Shown piece after piece: positions 28,269-38,156 of a stretch of 64,000 nucleotides of DNA. A program made the translations under genes and the position numbers. The notes beneath the pieces were generated by a model that was given only the letters and a program-made list of their open reading frames with translations, was not told the origin of the DNA and ran no database searches. The stretch's first letter is position 1, and the number at the start of each line of letters is the position of its first letter. The DNA is from Terrimonas pollutisoli (GTDB lineage: Bacteria; Bacteroidota; Bacteroidia; Chitinophagales; Chitinophagaceae): contig NZ_JARKNA010000003.1 in NCBI RefSeq assembly GCF_029360765.1, forward strand, positions 62,001 through 126,000. The letters run 5' to 3'.

Positions 28269-28802
28269 ATGTTTCCGGAATTACATACCAATAGGTTCAT
28301 CCTAAAACAGATTGTTGCTACTGACCAGGCTTTTATTTTTAAAGGCTTGAGTCATCCCGAGGTGATTCCATTTTATGGGGTCTCCTATAAAACATTTGAA
28401 GAAGCAAAGTCACAAATGGATTTTTATGATGGGCTATGGCGGGAGAAAACGGGTATCTGGTGGAAAATTGTTGATCGTGACAATAGCGAGCCGGTTGGCG
28501 CCTGTGGCATGAACTATTATAGTGCTGCACATGAAAAAGCCGAGATCGGCTATTGGTTGCTGCCACAGTTTTGGCGGAAAGGCATCATGCCCGAAGTGAT
28601 GCCCGTAATGATCCGTCATTTATTTACTCACTGGAAATTGCATCGCCTCGAAGCGGTGATAGAAGATGGTAATGAAACAAGCTGGCGGCTTGCAGAAAGG
28701 CTGGGTTTTAAGTATGAAGGAAAGCTAAGAGAAGCGGAAATCAAAAATGGGAAAAGGGTCAATTTGCTTTTATACAGCTTACTGGCCAATGAAAGTAAAT
28801 AG
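28269..28802 (+). CDS. GNAT-family N-acetyltransferase (RimJ/RimL-like)
   Basis: 177 residues from ATG at 28269. An upstream TTG frame runs through the terminator and is rejected. ELHTNRFILKQI at the N-terminus, GYWLLPQFWRKGIMPEVM (acetyl-CoA loop, near 95) and the C-terminal SWRLAERLGFKYEGKLREA are the hallmarks of the RimJ/L branch of acetyltransferases acting on protein N-termini or small amines. The substrate is unknown. Its start codon abuts the U-tract of the carA terminator, so expression depends on read-through or a promoter inside carA. Confidence 0.88.
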   Translation: MFPELHTNRFILKQIVATDQAFIFKGLSHPEVIPFYGVSYKTFEEAKSQMDFYDGLWREKTGIWWKIVDRDNSEPVGACGMNYYSAAHEKAEIGYWLLPQFWRKGIMPEVMPVMIRHLFTHWKLHRLEAVIEDGNETSWRLAERLGFKYEGKLREAEIKNGKRVNLLLYSLLANESK

Positions 28803-28841
28803 TATCCGTTAAATTCGTTATTTATAAATCAGCATTGTTTA

Positions 28842-29267
28842 ATGAAGATAGCGATCATCAATGGCCCCAATCTTAACCTGCTCGGTAAAAGAGAACCCGG
28901 TATATATGGCAACCAGTCTTTCGACGATTTTTTTGAAGAGTTAAAAGCATCGTACCCGCAAGTTTCCTTTAATTATTATCAAAGTAATGTTGAAGGCGAG
29001 TTGATCAATGAACTGCAACGAGTGGGTTTTGACTTCGATGGTATTGTGCTTAATCCCGGTGGCTATACCCATACGTCCGTTGCAATCGGTGATGCGATTG
29101 CGGCAATTAAAACTCCGGTTATAGAAGTGCATATTTCAAATGTGCATGCACGGGAAGATTTCAGAAAGCTTTCCCATGTATCAGGGAAGTCAGCAGGCAG
29201 CATAATTGGCCTCGGAATGAAAGGCTATGTGCTGGCGGTGGAATATTTGATTTCCCAAAATCAATAA
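28842..29267 (+). CDS. aroQ: Type II 3-dehydroquinate dehydratase
   Basis: 141 residues, normal for the small dodecameric type II enzyme of the shikimate pathway. NGPNLNLLGKREPGIYG (with the catalytic Tyr of the flexible lid), NPGGYTHTSVAIGDAI (catalytic His region) and EVHISNVHAREDFR near residue 98 are all present. It lies 39 nt after the acetyltransferase gene on the same strand. Confidence 0.96.
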   Translation: MKIAIINGPNLNLLGKREPGIYGNQSFDDFFEELKASYPQVSFNYYQSNVEGELINELQRVGFDFDGIVLNPGGYTHTSVAIGDAIAAIKTPVIEVHISNVHAREDFRKLSHVSGKSAGSIIGLGMKGYVLAVEYLISQNQ

Positions 29268-29428
29268 GTCATCTTCTCCTCGTAGGGGAAAACCATCATC
29301 TTGTTTTCACCGCGACCGGGTGAAAATACACCTAAGGTCGCTTAATGCTATAGCAGGCTTGTAAAAACTGTTTTCCCTGATTATATTGCTCCACCGTTTC
29401 ATGACCACATTCTGCGGAAGTTTATAAT

Positions 29429-32400
29429 ATGAGCCACCTAATTGCTTTTTTCAAAGGACGAACCGCCCCTGTCTTTTTTTTGCTTGCTGCTTTCCCTGCA
29501 TTTAGCCAGGCGCAACTAACAGCGAATTTTTCAATGGATAAATCCGGCGGCTGTTCGCCGTTGTCCGTTTCTTTTTCCAATCAAAGTTTTGGAGCCTCGG
29601 CCAATGCCATATTTCGCTGGGATTTTGGAAACGGTAATACTTCAGCACTTCCCAATCCCGGTGCCATTTATACGGAAGAAAAAGAATACACTGTTACGCT
29701 CACCGTCACGGACGGAAATCAAACTTCGTCTAAGACAGCTACTATTACTGTTTATAAAAAACCGACAGTTGACTTTACAGCAACTGCGCCAAAAGTTTGT
29801 ATACCTGCTGCTGTCAGCTTTAATGCTAATGTCACAGCCGGTGATGGTTATATCAGCAACTATTCCTGGGATTTCGGCGATGGCCAAACACAACAAGGCT
29901 ATGGTCAAACAATGACTCATTATTATAGCTACCAGCAAAAGCCGGCTGTTAATCTCACCGTTACCAATAGCTACGGCTGTTATAATACCGTCACAAAGAC
30001 CAACACCATTGAAATACTGGGAAGGATCGAGCCAGTGTTCACCACAGATAAAAATCTTTTATGTTCACTCGATCAAACCTTGCAACTAACCAATAGCAGT
30101 ACCGGGCCGGGTTCCTTGCTTTATAAATGGAATTTTGGAGATGGCACCAGCTCCACTCAAAAAAATCCTGTCCATCAATTCACAAAAAAGGGAGTGTACC
30201 CGGTAACCCTGACTGTTTCTAATACGGATGGCTGTTCTGCCACCAGTTATCCTGTCTCCGTTAATGCAGCTTACTTTAATACGGATTTTAATGTCCGTCC
30301 TCTCTGTCGTGAACTGTCGTTTACCAGTAGCAGCTATTTATATCCCAATAACAGTTTGTGGAAGTTTGGTGATGGTAATTCTGTCAATTCTTATTCGGGT
30401 GCCAGTCATATCTATGCCAACCCGGGAACTTATGATGTTACACTTATCAATACCTACGAAACCTGCAAGGATTCAGTTACTAAAACAGTGAAGGTGGAGG
30501 ACCAGGTAAAGTTTAATAGCTCAATAGAAGTGCCGGGCCTGTTATGTAAAGCGGGGAATTCAATTTTTAAAAGTAAAAGCGACACACCTCCCGGCAGCAG
30601 TTATTGGGAGTTTGGAGATGGCTCCACCAACAACTGGTGGACGGAAGTAAATCATGCTTATGCCGAGGCCGGTACTTATACGATAAAATTGACCAACACT
30701 TTTGGAACTTGTAAAGAAACAGTAACAAAACAAATAGTGGTAAACGATCTGCCGGATCTGAAAGGTTTTGTAGTGGATTACGGGGGAGTATGTGGTTCAC
30801 CCGTGAATATAAAATTTAAAGACACGACGGCGGGTGCGGTAAAATGGCAGTGGCGGTTGGATTATTTTTCCAACACCAATTTTTCTACACAACAAAATGC
30901 ATCGTACAATTTCACTTATGATGGATATTACTGGGTTTATCTTACGGTAGCCAATGCAGCAGGCTGTTCCAGCAATATCTCCAGGCAGGTGAATGTGTTT
31001 AAGCCCAGCGTCAATATCTCACTACTCTCGTCCAGCAGTTTCCGGTGGAACTATGATTGTGATTCACTGAAAGTAAAATTAGGTGCTAATGGCAACCAGG
31101 TTATTAAAACTTATAATTGGAGTTTTGGCGATGGTACTACCTCTGCTGACGCAACACCTGAACATACTTACCACAAAGAAGGGGCGTATACTATCACATT
31201 AAATTATACTACGGAAAGTGGTTGCCAGGGTACAACAACTTATTCTGTAAGAGTGTATGGAAAAGCGAAGGCAGATTTTATCTATTCTATTCCCTGTGGC
31301 AATTCTTTAGACCTGCAATTTTCTGACAAGTCTAATTTCGCAGATAGGTGGGAATGGAATTTTGGCGATAATGGGTTTGCTTTTTACCAGACGCCTTATC
31401 ACACTTACAGGGATACCGGTAAATACAATGTTCAATTTATTAGCCATATCGGCCATTGCTCCGATACAATTGTAAAACAGGTTTATGCCAATGTGTTGCC
31501 TTCTTTCGTAACAATTACCAAAGTTGAAAATACCTGCGAGGGCACCCGGGGCACCGTCAGTTTTGATCAGCGTTCTTTGCGTATTAGTAGCGGCACCTGG
31601 AACTTTGGCGATGGCACCACAATTCCTTATGATACAAGTGTACATCTTGTAAAACATACGTATACTAAAACTGGTACTTACCAGGTGACCCTGACAGGAG
31701 TATCAGGCAATTGTACCTTGACCAGCACGCAACAGGTAACCATTTTGCTCAAACAAAATCCAGTTTTGACCGGCAATAAAACAGAGATATGCAGTAATGA
31801 TAATTTGACGGTGAAGATCACCGGCGTGGAGACGAATCCCCATACAGGCAATTGGGAGTATGGGCAGTATTATGTGTCAAAGTTTGAGCACAACACCGGG
31901 GCTATCTACAATGGCTATATCTATGATTATTTTAAGTACACCACTTTTAATGGCACACTTCAGAATTTCAAGGCAGGTACTACCAGCATGAGAGCCATTA
32001 TAACCGCCGCTAATACCGGATGCACGGACACTACTAGTTACATCAGTTTGAAAGTAAATGGTCCCATCGCAGGGTTCAAAATTGCCGCCAATGATATTTG
32101 TTATAAATCTTCATTTGTATTTGAAGACACTTCTAAGACTTCTACCAATACGCCGTTAAAAACATGGCAATGGGATTTTGGAGATGGAGAATATGCTACA
32201 TACACTTCATCGGCTAAGGTGACGCATTTGTACAAGACACCCGGCAACTATACAGTAAGGCTGACTGTTACGGATGCGAGTGGTTGTCAATCTGCATTTA
32301 GCTACACGGTTAATGCCAAAGGGCCAAAAGCCGCCTTTACTGCATCGGGTTTATATGTTCCCAACGTGCCATTGAATACCAATGTGACTTTTTATAACAA

Positions 32401-34594
32401 TACCATTTCCTGGTACAGCAATTCAGTTAATTATAAATGGCTATATGGAGACGGGGCCAATTCTAACGAATACTGGGGAGAACATACGTATACAAAAGCC
32501 GGCACCAATACAGTTAAACTAATCGCTAATGACCCAAGTATATCCTGTGCTGATACAGCCATACAGGTGATAACGGTCAAAGACTTTAATACCGCATTTA
32601 GTTTTACCACTAATTATCTTACCAATAATAGCTGTCCGCCTGTTGTTGTTCGCATCAATAATCTTTCTGTCGGTTTTACAAGTCTTAAATGGGACTTTGG
32701 TGATGGAACCACTTCCAGCGATCAATATTATCCTTCGCATGTGTATGACAAGCCGGGAACTTACCGGATTACTTTATACACCTACGGGTATAATGGCCTC
32801 ACGGGAACCTACAAGGATTCTGTCACCATCAGTGAACCATCTGCGAAAATAAGTGCGGATATACTGAAAGGTTGTACATCACAGCAGGTAACGCTTTCAG
32901 CTGATGTTAAAAACACCACGAAATATACTTGGGACTTTGGTGATGGTACGATAAATAATAATGCCACTGCATCATCGGTTCATAAATACCTGACGCCGGG
33001 AGTATACCAGCCAAAACTGATCGTGAAAGATGCCGGTGGTTGTACAGCTACATCAACATTGCCGGAAAAAATTATTATTGATAGTCTGTTTATCGCTATA
33101 AAAGGAATACCTGCGCAGATTTGTGATTCAACTAAAATATTTTTTACTCCTGATGTAAGAAGTGTGGCGGCTGACCAGGCCGGCGTGCCGCTTATTTATC
33201 ATTGGGATTTTGGTACCGGCAACGCAGAGGATACATCCAATATAAAAAATGCCATATTCAATTTTAATAAACCGGGAACCTATACGGTGAAATTTAAAGT
33301 GACTTCACCGTTTGGTTGTGTAAAGGAAGTATCTGAAAAAGTAACAGTTTATAAAAAAGCAAAAGCAGGTATTACAGGCATTGGTGAATTATGTGCAGGG
33401 GGCAGTGTACTGTTCAAAGGCAATGCAAGCATGAGCCCTGTTGATTGGGCATGGAATTTTAATAATGGAAATACCAGCAACGCACAAAATCCCGCTGCGC
33501 AAACTTTTGATCAGGCAGCTGTTTACAACGTACAGTTGGTGGTGAAATATAATGGCTGTTATGATACGACTACTCATCAATTGGTTGTTCATCCTAATCC
33601 TGTTACAAATGTGTCGGCAGTTAAAAATCAGTTGTGCCGTGGGGAAACAATTCAACTAAGTGCAACCGGTGGTGATACATTTTTATGGCAATCAGCCACC
33701 GGGTTAACCAGTGCCACCATCGGCTCTCCATTGGCCAGTCCAATTCAAACCACAAAATATGTGGTTGATGTAACCAATGGTTTTGGTTGTACAAAGCGGG
33801 ACTCAATTTTATTGACTGTTGTGCAACCTTTCAACATGGTAATGGCCACCGATACATTTGTTTGTAGCGGATCCAATGTGCAGCTAAATGTACGGGGGGC
33901 CAACTCTTACCAATGGATCAATTCAGTCACCGGATTAAATAATACACAGATCCCGAATCCTGTTGCCAGTCCTGTTGTTAATACTGTCTATACGGTTGTT
34001 GGCTCCGATGCATATAATTGTTTTAAAGACACCCTGTCTGTTAATGTAGCGGTGCGACCGTTGCCGGCAGTTACTGCTGAGCCCGACTTCCAAATGCTTG
34101 CAGCAGAAACCCATCAGCTAAGAGCAACGGCAAGTAATGATGTAGTGAAATGGCTGTGGTCCCCTGCTGATTATTTGAGTTGCGCAAGCTGTCCTTCTCC
34201 CATTGCTCAGCCAAGAAGACCTATGGATTATATTGTCACTGTCAAAAATCAATATGGATGCCAGGCGTCCGATACAGTAGGTGTCAGGCTGGAATGTGCC
34301 GACAACTTCGTGTTCATTCCAACAAGTTTTACACCTAACAATGATGGAAAAAATGACGTCTTCTATATAAAGGGTAAAGGCATTGGCATTATCAAATCGC
34401 TGATCATTTACAATCGTTGGGGTGAGATGGTGTTTGAAAAAAGAAATTTTGGTATTGATGACCGGTCAAATGGATGGGATGGAAAAAATAAAGGACTACT
34501 AGTGCCCACCGGCGCCTACATTTATTTTGCAGAAATGGAGTGTGACAGCCGGGCGCCTATAATTAAAAAAGGAACGGTGACTGTTGTATATTGA
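29429..34594 (+). CDS. Giant PKD-repeat surface protein with T9SS type B (CHU_C) signal
   Basis: 1721 residues. Signal peptide (to about residue 29, FSQAQ). From 30 to about 1370 there are some sixteen PKD domains, each marked by W-x-FGDG (e.g. YSWDFGDGQT, YNWSFGDGTT, YTWDFGDGTI); a few are degenerate (VKWQWRLDY, GNWEYGQYY, WAWNFNNGN). Three Ig-like modules follow, with the repeated pattern YQW-xx-xxGLxx-xIxNPVASP. The last ~90 residues (FTPNNDGKNDVFYIKG, IYNRWGEMVFE, NGWDGKN) are the gliding-motility/CHU_C type B sorting domain, so it should be exported by T9SS and attached to the surface. No catalytic domain is seen; adhesion is the likely role. Confidence 0.93.
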   Translation: MSHLIAFFKGRTAPVFFLLAAFPAFSQAQLTANFSMDKSGGCSPLSVSFSNQSFGASANAIFRWDFGNGNTSALPNPGAIYTEEKEYTVTLTVTDGNQTSSKTATITVYKKPTVDFTATAPKVCIPAAVSFNANVTAGDGYISNYSWDFGDGQTQQGYGQTMTHYYSYQQKPAVNLTVTNSYGCYNTVTKTNTIEILGRIEPVFTTDKNLLCSLDQTLQLTNSSTGPGSLLYKWNFGDGTSSTQKNPVHQFTKKGVYPVTLTVSNTDGCSATSYPVSVNAAYFNTDFNVRPLCRELSFTSSSYLYPNNSLWKFGDGNSVNSYSGASHIYANPGTYDVTLINTYETCKDSVTKTVKVEDQVKFNSSIEVPGLLCKAGNSIFKSKSDTPPGSSYWEFGDGSTNNWWTEVNHAYAEAGTYTIKLTNTFGTCKETVTKQIVVNDLPDLKGFVVDYGGVCGSPVNIKFKDTTAGAVKWQWRLDYFSNTNFSTQQNASYNFTYDGYYWVYLTVANAAGCSSNISRQVNVFKPSVNISLLSSSSFRWNYDCDSLKVKLGANGNQVIKTYNWSFGDGTTSADATPEHTYHKEGAYTITLNYTTESGCQGTTTYSVRVYGKAKADFIYSIPCGNSLDLQFSDKSNFADRWEWNFGDNGFAFYQTPYHTYRDTGKYNVQFISHIGHCSDTIVKQVYANVLPSFVTITKVENTCEGTRGTVSFDQRSLRISSGTWNFGDGTTIPYDTSVHLVKHTYTKTGTYQVTLTGVSGNCTLTSTQQVTILLKQNPVLTGNKTEICSNDNLTVKITGVETNPHTGNWEYGQYYVSKFEHNTGAIYNGYIYDYFKYTTFNGTLQNFKAGTTSMRAIITAANTGCTDTTSYISLKVNGPIAGFKIAANDICYKSSFVFEDTSKTSTNTPLKTWQWDFGDGEYATYTSSAKVTHLYKTPGNYTVRLTVTDASGCQSAFSYTVNAKGPKAAFTASGLYVPNVPLNTNVTFYNNTISWYSNSVNYKWLYGDGANSNEYWGEHTYTKAGTNTVKLIANDPSISCADTAIQVITVKDFNTAFSFTTNYLTNNSCPPVVVRINNLSVGFTSLKWDFGDGTTSSDQYYPSHVYDKPGTYRITLYTYGYNGLTGTYKDSVTISEPSAKISADILKGCTSQQVTLSADVKNTTKYTWDFGDGTINNNATASSVHKYLTPGVYQPKLIVKDAGGCTATSTLPEKIIIDSLFIAIKGIPAQICDSTKIFFTPDVRSVAADQAGVPLIYHWDFGTGNAEDTSNIKNAIFNFNKPGTYTVKFKVTSPFGCVKEVSEKVTVYKKAKAGITGIGELCAGGSVLFKGNASMSPVDWAWNFNNGNTSNAQNPAAQTFDQAAVYNVQLVVKYNGCYDTTTHQLVVHPNPVTNVSAVKNQLCRGETIQLSATGGDTFLWQSATGLTSATIGSPLASPIQTTKYVVDVTNGFGCTKRDSILLTVVQPFNMVMATDTFVCSGSNVQLNVRGANSYQWINSVTGLNNTQIPNPVASPVVNTVYTVVGSDAYNCFKDTLSVNVAVRPLPAVTAEPDFQMLAAETHQLRATASNDVVKWLWSPADYLSCASCPSPIAQPRRPMDYIVTVKNQYGCQASDTVGVRLECADNFVFIPTSFTPNNDGKNDVFYIKGKGIGIIKSLIIYNRWGEMVFEKRNFGIDDRSNGWDGKNKGLLVPTGAYIYFAEMECDSRAPIIKKGTVTVVY

Positions 34595-34598
34595 TGTC

Positions 34599-34636
34599 AA
34601 AAAAACAGCCCCGCGGAACGAAGGTTTCGCAGGGCT
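34599..34636 (-). terminator. Terminator of the META-domain gene
   Basis: On the minus strand AGCCCTGCG...CGCGGGGCT folds with one mismatch and is followed by TTTTTTT (34605-34599). It lies between two convergent genes; the + side has no T-run, so it serves the minus-strand gene. Confidence 0.8.
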
Positions 34637-34678
34637 GGCAAAAAATAAGCAGCAGGTAGAAGATTAGATTGTTCTTTC

Positions 34679-35488
34679 TCACTTTTTCTCAAAACGCATT
34701 ACAGCAATATCATCCATCAGGAAAGTAAGTGTTGTGCCACTGAGAGCATATTTGTTTACTTTTTTCAGCATGTCCAAAAAAGATTTTTCACCTTCTCCTT
34801 CACAAGCCATCATGGTCATGGCTGTGGGTTCTGCTATCATTATCTTATTTTCATCAATGGTCAATTTACTGCTGAATGAGTTGCAGCTCGTATGACCACC
34901 TACTTCGGTTTTGCTATCCGTAAAAGTTAACTGAGGTTTTGTCTTCGGATACAATCCTTCAAAAGCAATTTTTTTGCCTGAAATATAATTGAGTTCCCAA
35001 GTGCCTATTAAAGATGCATTCGGCGCAGTTGAGACTGGCTTTGCTATCGGCTTGACCCCTCTGAGTTTCGCCAAAGGTATTTTCCCATTGCTTAACAAAA
35101 GCTGATCACCGATGATGCTCCAGTTGTCGACTTTGCTCAATGCGTCGAGAAAGCTGGTTTCGATGTTGATATCAGGGCATGCCATTTTGGTTGTCATTAA
35201 AGGTGAAAACTTCATGGCATTCTCGCCGGAGAGTTCGAAACTACCCCTGAGGTTGTTACATCCGGCATTGCCTGCAACTGTATTGACCTGGCCGGGTGAA
35301 AATAATAAGTAGGAGCCTTTGCCAGTTGAAGTATTTACTGGCTGCCCGTCCAGTATTTCAAGGTTCCATTGGTATTGATATAACATTTCACTTCCGCCGG
35401 AAGTGCCTGCTGTTGATTTAGAGCTACCGCATCCTGCTGCCATTATTACTATTGTTAAAACACTTGCCGAAAAAAATATTTTTTGCAT
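34679..35488 (-). CDS. Lipoprotein with two META (HslJ-like) domains
   Basis: 269 residues from ATG at 35488 (upstream ATG at 35530 would put 14 polar residues before the signal peptide). Lipobox IMAAGC. Two META domains: the first has YQWNLEILDGQPV...AGNAGCNNLRGSFE..MACPDINIETSFLDAL, the second GTWELNYISGKKI...GGHTSCNSFSSKLT...MMACEGEGEKSFLDML. META proteins are heat-shock/motility-associated envelope proteins of unknown biochemical role. Tandem duplication within one protein is evident. Confidence 0.92.
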   Translation of the reverse strand: MQKIFFSASVLTIVIMAAGCGSSKSTAGTSGGSEMLYQYQWNLEILDGQPVNTSTGKGSYLLFSPGQVNTVAGNAGCNNLRGSFELSGENAMKFSPLMTTKMACPDINIETSFLDALSKVDNWSIIGDQLLLSNGKIPLAKLRGVKPIAKPVSTAPNASLIGTWELNYISGKKIAFEGLYPKTKPQLTFTDSKTEVGGHTSCNSFSSKLTIDENKIMIAEPTAMTMMACEGEGEKSFLDMLKKVNKYALSGTTLTFLMDDIAVMRFEKK

Positions 35489-35652
35489 GTCTTGAATTTT
35501 AGATTGATAGGATGTGATTTTGCTGCCCATTACATAAAGTGATTTTGTTAATGAAGGCTTAATACGATAAACAAAATTCCTTTGAAGTATGACTGGTATT
35601 GTTGGATTCTGTAAGGAAATTACGTCATTTTAAAACTGATTTAAAAGAAAAC

Positions 35653-35685
35653 AAAAAAAGCCTGTCTCTCGGGGAAACAGGCTTT
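35653..35685 (-). terminator. Terminator of the glutamate dehydrogenase gene
   Basis: AAAGCCTGT (35685-35677 reversed) pairs with ACAGGCTTT; on the minus strand the hairpin is followed by a T-run (35659-35653). It lies 19 nt after the stop of the dehydrogenase gene. Confidence 0.88.
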
Positions 35686-35703
35686 AGATAAAAAATATAA
35701 CTA

Positions 35704-37119
35704 TTACGGGAAAATTCCTAACTCAGCATAACTGGTAGCTACTTTGTTAATAGCTACTACATAAGCCGCTGTACGCATATCAGGAATTTCCGGGTAGTTT
35801 TTCCACTCGTTCATCACTTCGTGGGTAGCAGTGATCATTGTTTCTTCCAGGCCACTATACACCAGGTCCACCTCATCAGCGCCATGCACGATGTATTCCT
35901 TTTCTCTCTCGTTCATTTTTTTGCCGGAAAGGGCCTCGATCTGTCCGACAATATGAGCATTCATATTTTCATTGAAACGTTTTTCCATGCGGCCGTAACG
36001 GACGTGGCTCAGGTTTTTAATCCACTCAAAGTAAGAAACGGTAACACCACCCGCATTCAGGTACATATCAGGAACAACCAGCACTCCTTTTTCCGCAAGA
36101 ATTTCATCTGCGTCGGGTGTCAAAGGTCCGTTGGCAGCTTCACCTATGATCTTTGCCTTGATTCTTGGAGCATTCTCTTTATCGATCACATTTTCAAGCG
36201 CCGCGGGAATTAAGATATCGCAATCCATTTCCAGCATATCCTCTTTGCGGGCAAAATGGCTTCCTTTTTCATATTTGATAATCGAGCCGGTGTTTTTGCG
36301 GAAGTTGAAAACATCATCAACGTCGAGGCCATTTTCATTATAGATAGCTCCATCATGTTCGGACAACCCGACAATAATCGCACCCGCATCCTGGAAGAAT
36401 TTTGCCGAATGGTATCCCACATTCCCCAAACCTTGTACAGCCACTCTTTTGCCTTCAACTCCAACGGTCAGGCCTTGCTTCTTCATGATATCTTCCATAT
36501 TACATACTTCACGAAGACCGAAGAATACGCCTAAGCCTGTCGCTTCACGACGACCACGAACACCACCCTGTGACACCGGCTTACCAGTTACACATCCTGC
36601 GCCATCAATTTCTCCGGGGTGCATAGCTAAATACGTATCCTGTATCCAGGCCATTTCTCTTTCACCCGTTCCATAGTCAGGGGCTGGTACATCTGTACCG
36701 GGTCCGATAAAATTTTTCCTGATCAGCTCGGCAGTATAACGACGGGTAATTTTTTCGAGTTCGTAAGCTGAGTAGTTACGGGGATTGATTTTTATACCGC
36801 CTTTACCACCGCCAAACGGAACGTTTACGATAGCGCATTTATAGGTCATTAATGCGGCTAAGGCCATTACTTCATCCTGGTTTACCTCAGCGGCAAAACG
36901 AATACCACCTTTACAGGGTGTTTTATGTTGGGAATGCTGAACACGGTAGGCTTCCATTACCTCGACAGTCCCGTCGTCTCTTTTGATCGGAAACTTCATC
37001 TGGTACACTGCGTTACATGCTTTGATCTGTTCTAAGATACCAGGAGTCCATTTGGTAAATTTTGCGGCCTTGTCGAAGCTTTTTTCAACAGCGCCAAAAA
37101 AACTGTAATTGTCTGACAT
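35704..37119 (-). CDS. Glu/Leu/Phe/Val dehydrogenase (glutamate dehydrogenase)
   Basis: 471 residues. Interconverts glutamate and 2-oxoglutarate with NAD(P). The catalytic lysine region is PFGGGKGGIKINP near residue 113, the substrate-binding CKGGIRFAAEVNQDE near 75, and the cofactor-binding VAVQGLGNVGYHSAKFF near 230. Alternative leucine or phenylalanine substrates are possible in this family; length and motifs fit hexameric glutamate dehydrogenase best. With gltBD at the left of the window it makes a second glutamate route. Monocistronic with its own terminator. Confidence 0.92.
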   Translation of the reverse strand: MSDNYSFFGAVEKSFDKAAKFTKWTPGILEQIKACNAVYQMKFPIKRDDGTVEVMEAYRVQHSQHKTPCKGGIRFAAEVNQDEVMALAALMTYKCAIVNVPFGGGKGGIKINPRNYSAYELEKITRRYTAELIRKNFIGPGTDVPAPDYGTGEREMAWIQDTYLAMHPGEIDGAGCVTGKPVSQGGVRGRREATGLGVFFGLREVCNMEDIMKKQGLTVGVEGKRVAVQGLGNVGYHSAKFFQDAGAIIVGLSEHDGAIYNENGLDVDDVFNFRKNTGSIIKYEKGSHFARKEDMLEMDCDILIPAALENVIDKENAPRIKAKIIGEAANGPLTPDADEILAEKGVLVVPDMYLNAGGVTVSYFEWIKNLSHVRYGRMEKRFNENMNAHIVGQIEALSGKKMNEREKEYIVHGADEVDLVYSGLEETMITATHEVMNEWKNYPEIPDMRTAAYVVAINKVATSYAELGIFP

Positions 37120-37185
37120 GAATTGAATTTTTGATTTTCAAATAGCAATCGTTATAAATAGGCAATTGTATAAGTTGGATAATGA

Positions 37186-37407
37186 TTAGATTTCTTTTTC
37201 AATTTTGGTGACCTTTCTGTCCAATCTTACCAGGTATAATATCAAACCGGCCAATATGGTCAGCATCACCGCCAGCACCACATATATTCTTCCATTGCTA
37301 CGCATTGTTTCTCCAAAAGCTGTTTTACCTTCCACATCCTGTGCTTTGACAATGGTTGTTAACAGCATTGCCGCTAAAAGAAAAAATAGGTTTTTGGTTT
37401 TTCGCAT
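37186..37407 (-). CDS. Small membrane protein, CcmD-like
   Basis: 73 residues: signal-like N-terminus (residues 1-22, ending TIVKAQ), a polar stretch, one membrane helix (IYVVLAVMLTILAGLILYLVRLD), then a charged tail. The shape and its place 41 nt downstream of ccmC match the Bacteroidota CcmD-like proteins that help haem export for cytochrome c maturation. Sequence alone is weak because CcmD proteins are short and diverse. Confidence 0.7.
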   Translation of the reverse strand: MRKTKNLFFLLAAMLLTTIVKAQDVEGKTAFGETMRSNGRIYVVLAVMLTILAGLILYLVRLDRKVTKIEKEI

Positions 37408-37448
37408 TTGTAAATTTTTATTTCTGTATTAAGCAAAATGATGAGCGG

Positions 37449-38156
37449 TTAACTCATCATCTTTTTTTCTTTTATTAAACTCAACCGTATCTTGATAGTG
37501 GTGATCCATACACCTAACAAAGTCCAGCCAATAACTGCGGGATAAAAAACTATGCGCATGCCTGCATCAATATCTTTATAGTTCATAGCAGGATTACCTT
37601 CCTGTCCCGGATGCAAACTGGGCAGGATGCGGGGCACAATCCAGATTGATGGGAAAAGCATAGCGTAAGCAAAAATGTTATACACTGCACTTATTCTTGC
37701 TCTTTTATCCATATCGGTGATTGAATCACGAAGTACAAGATAAGCCGCATAAATTAACAAGGCTATCGCTGCGCCAATCAGCTTGGGTTCCCTTGCTAAG
37801 GCGCCGAACGATTCAAAGGCAGGATTATTTGGGTCGGCCCAGGTATAACTCATCCAGATAGCCCCGGTAGCATATCCTAATAATCCAAAAACAATCCCAA
37901 CCACGGCAAATTGCCTTGCATAGATATCATACTTGTGATTTAGTGTACGTAAATAGCGAATAGACTGGATCACTGAGATGGTAAACAGGATCATCATCGC
38001 AAACCACATGCAAACATGGAAATAAAGATTGCGGATAGTTTCTTCCAACGCCGGCAGGAGAGGGACTTTAAACAACAAACCACCAATAAATGTGTATACC
38101 AGCAAAACGACACTGAGAATTTTCCACCAGGATTTATACATATAATTTTTTTCCAT
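37449..38156 (-). CDS. ccmC: Cytochrome c biogenesis protein CcsA/CcmC
   Basis: 235 residues with six hydrophobic helices. It handles haem at the outer face of the inner membrane. ETIRNLYFHVCMWFAMM contains the first histidine of the family, and HPGQEGNPAMNYKDIDAGMRIVFYPAVIGW the later part. The tryptophan-rich WWD loop, normally like TWGAWWxxDPKL, here reads TWADPNNPAFESFGALAREPKLIGAAI, so the W-W-D core is not evident. Lies between ccmB and the ccmD-like gene. Confidence 0.85.
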   Translation of the reverse strand: MEKNYMYKSWWKILSVVLLVYTFIGGLLFKVPLLPALEETIRNLYFHVCMWFAMMILFTISVIQSIRYLRTLNHKYDIYARQFAVVGIVFGLLGYATGAIWMSYTWADPNNPAFESFGALAREPKLIGAAIALLIYAAYLVLRDSITDMDKRARISAVYNIFAYAMLFPSIWIVPRILPSLHPGQEGNPAMNYKDIDAGMRIVFYPAVIGWTLLGVWITTIKIRLSLIKEKKMMS

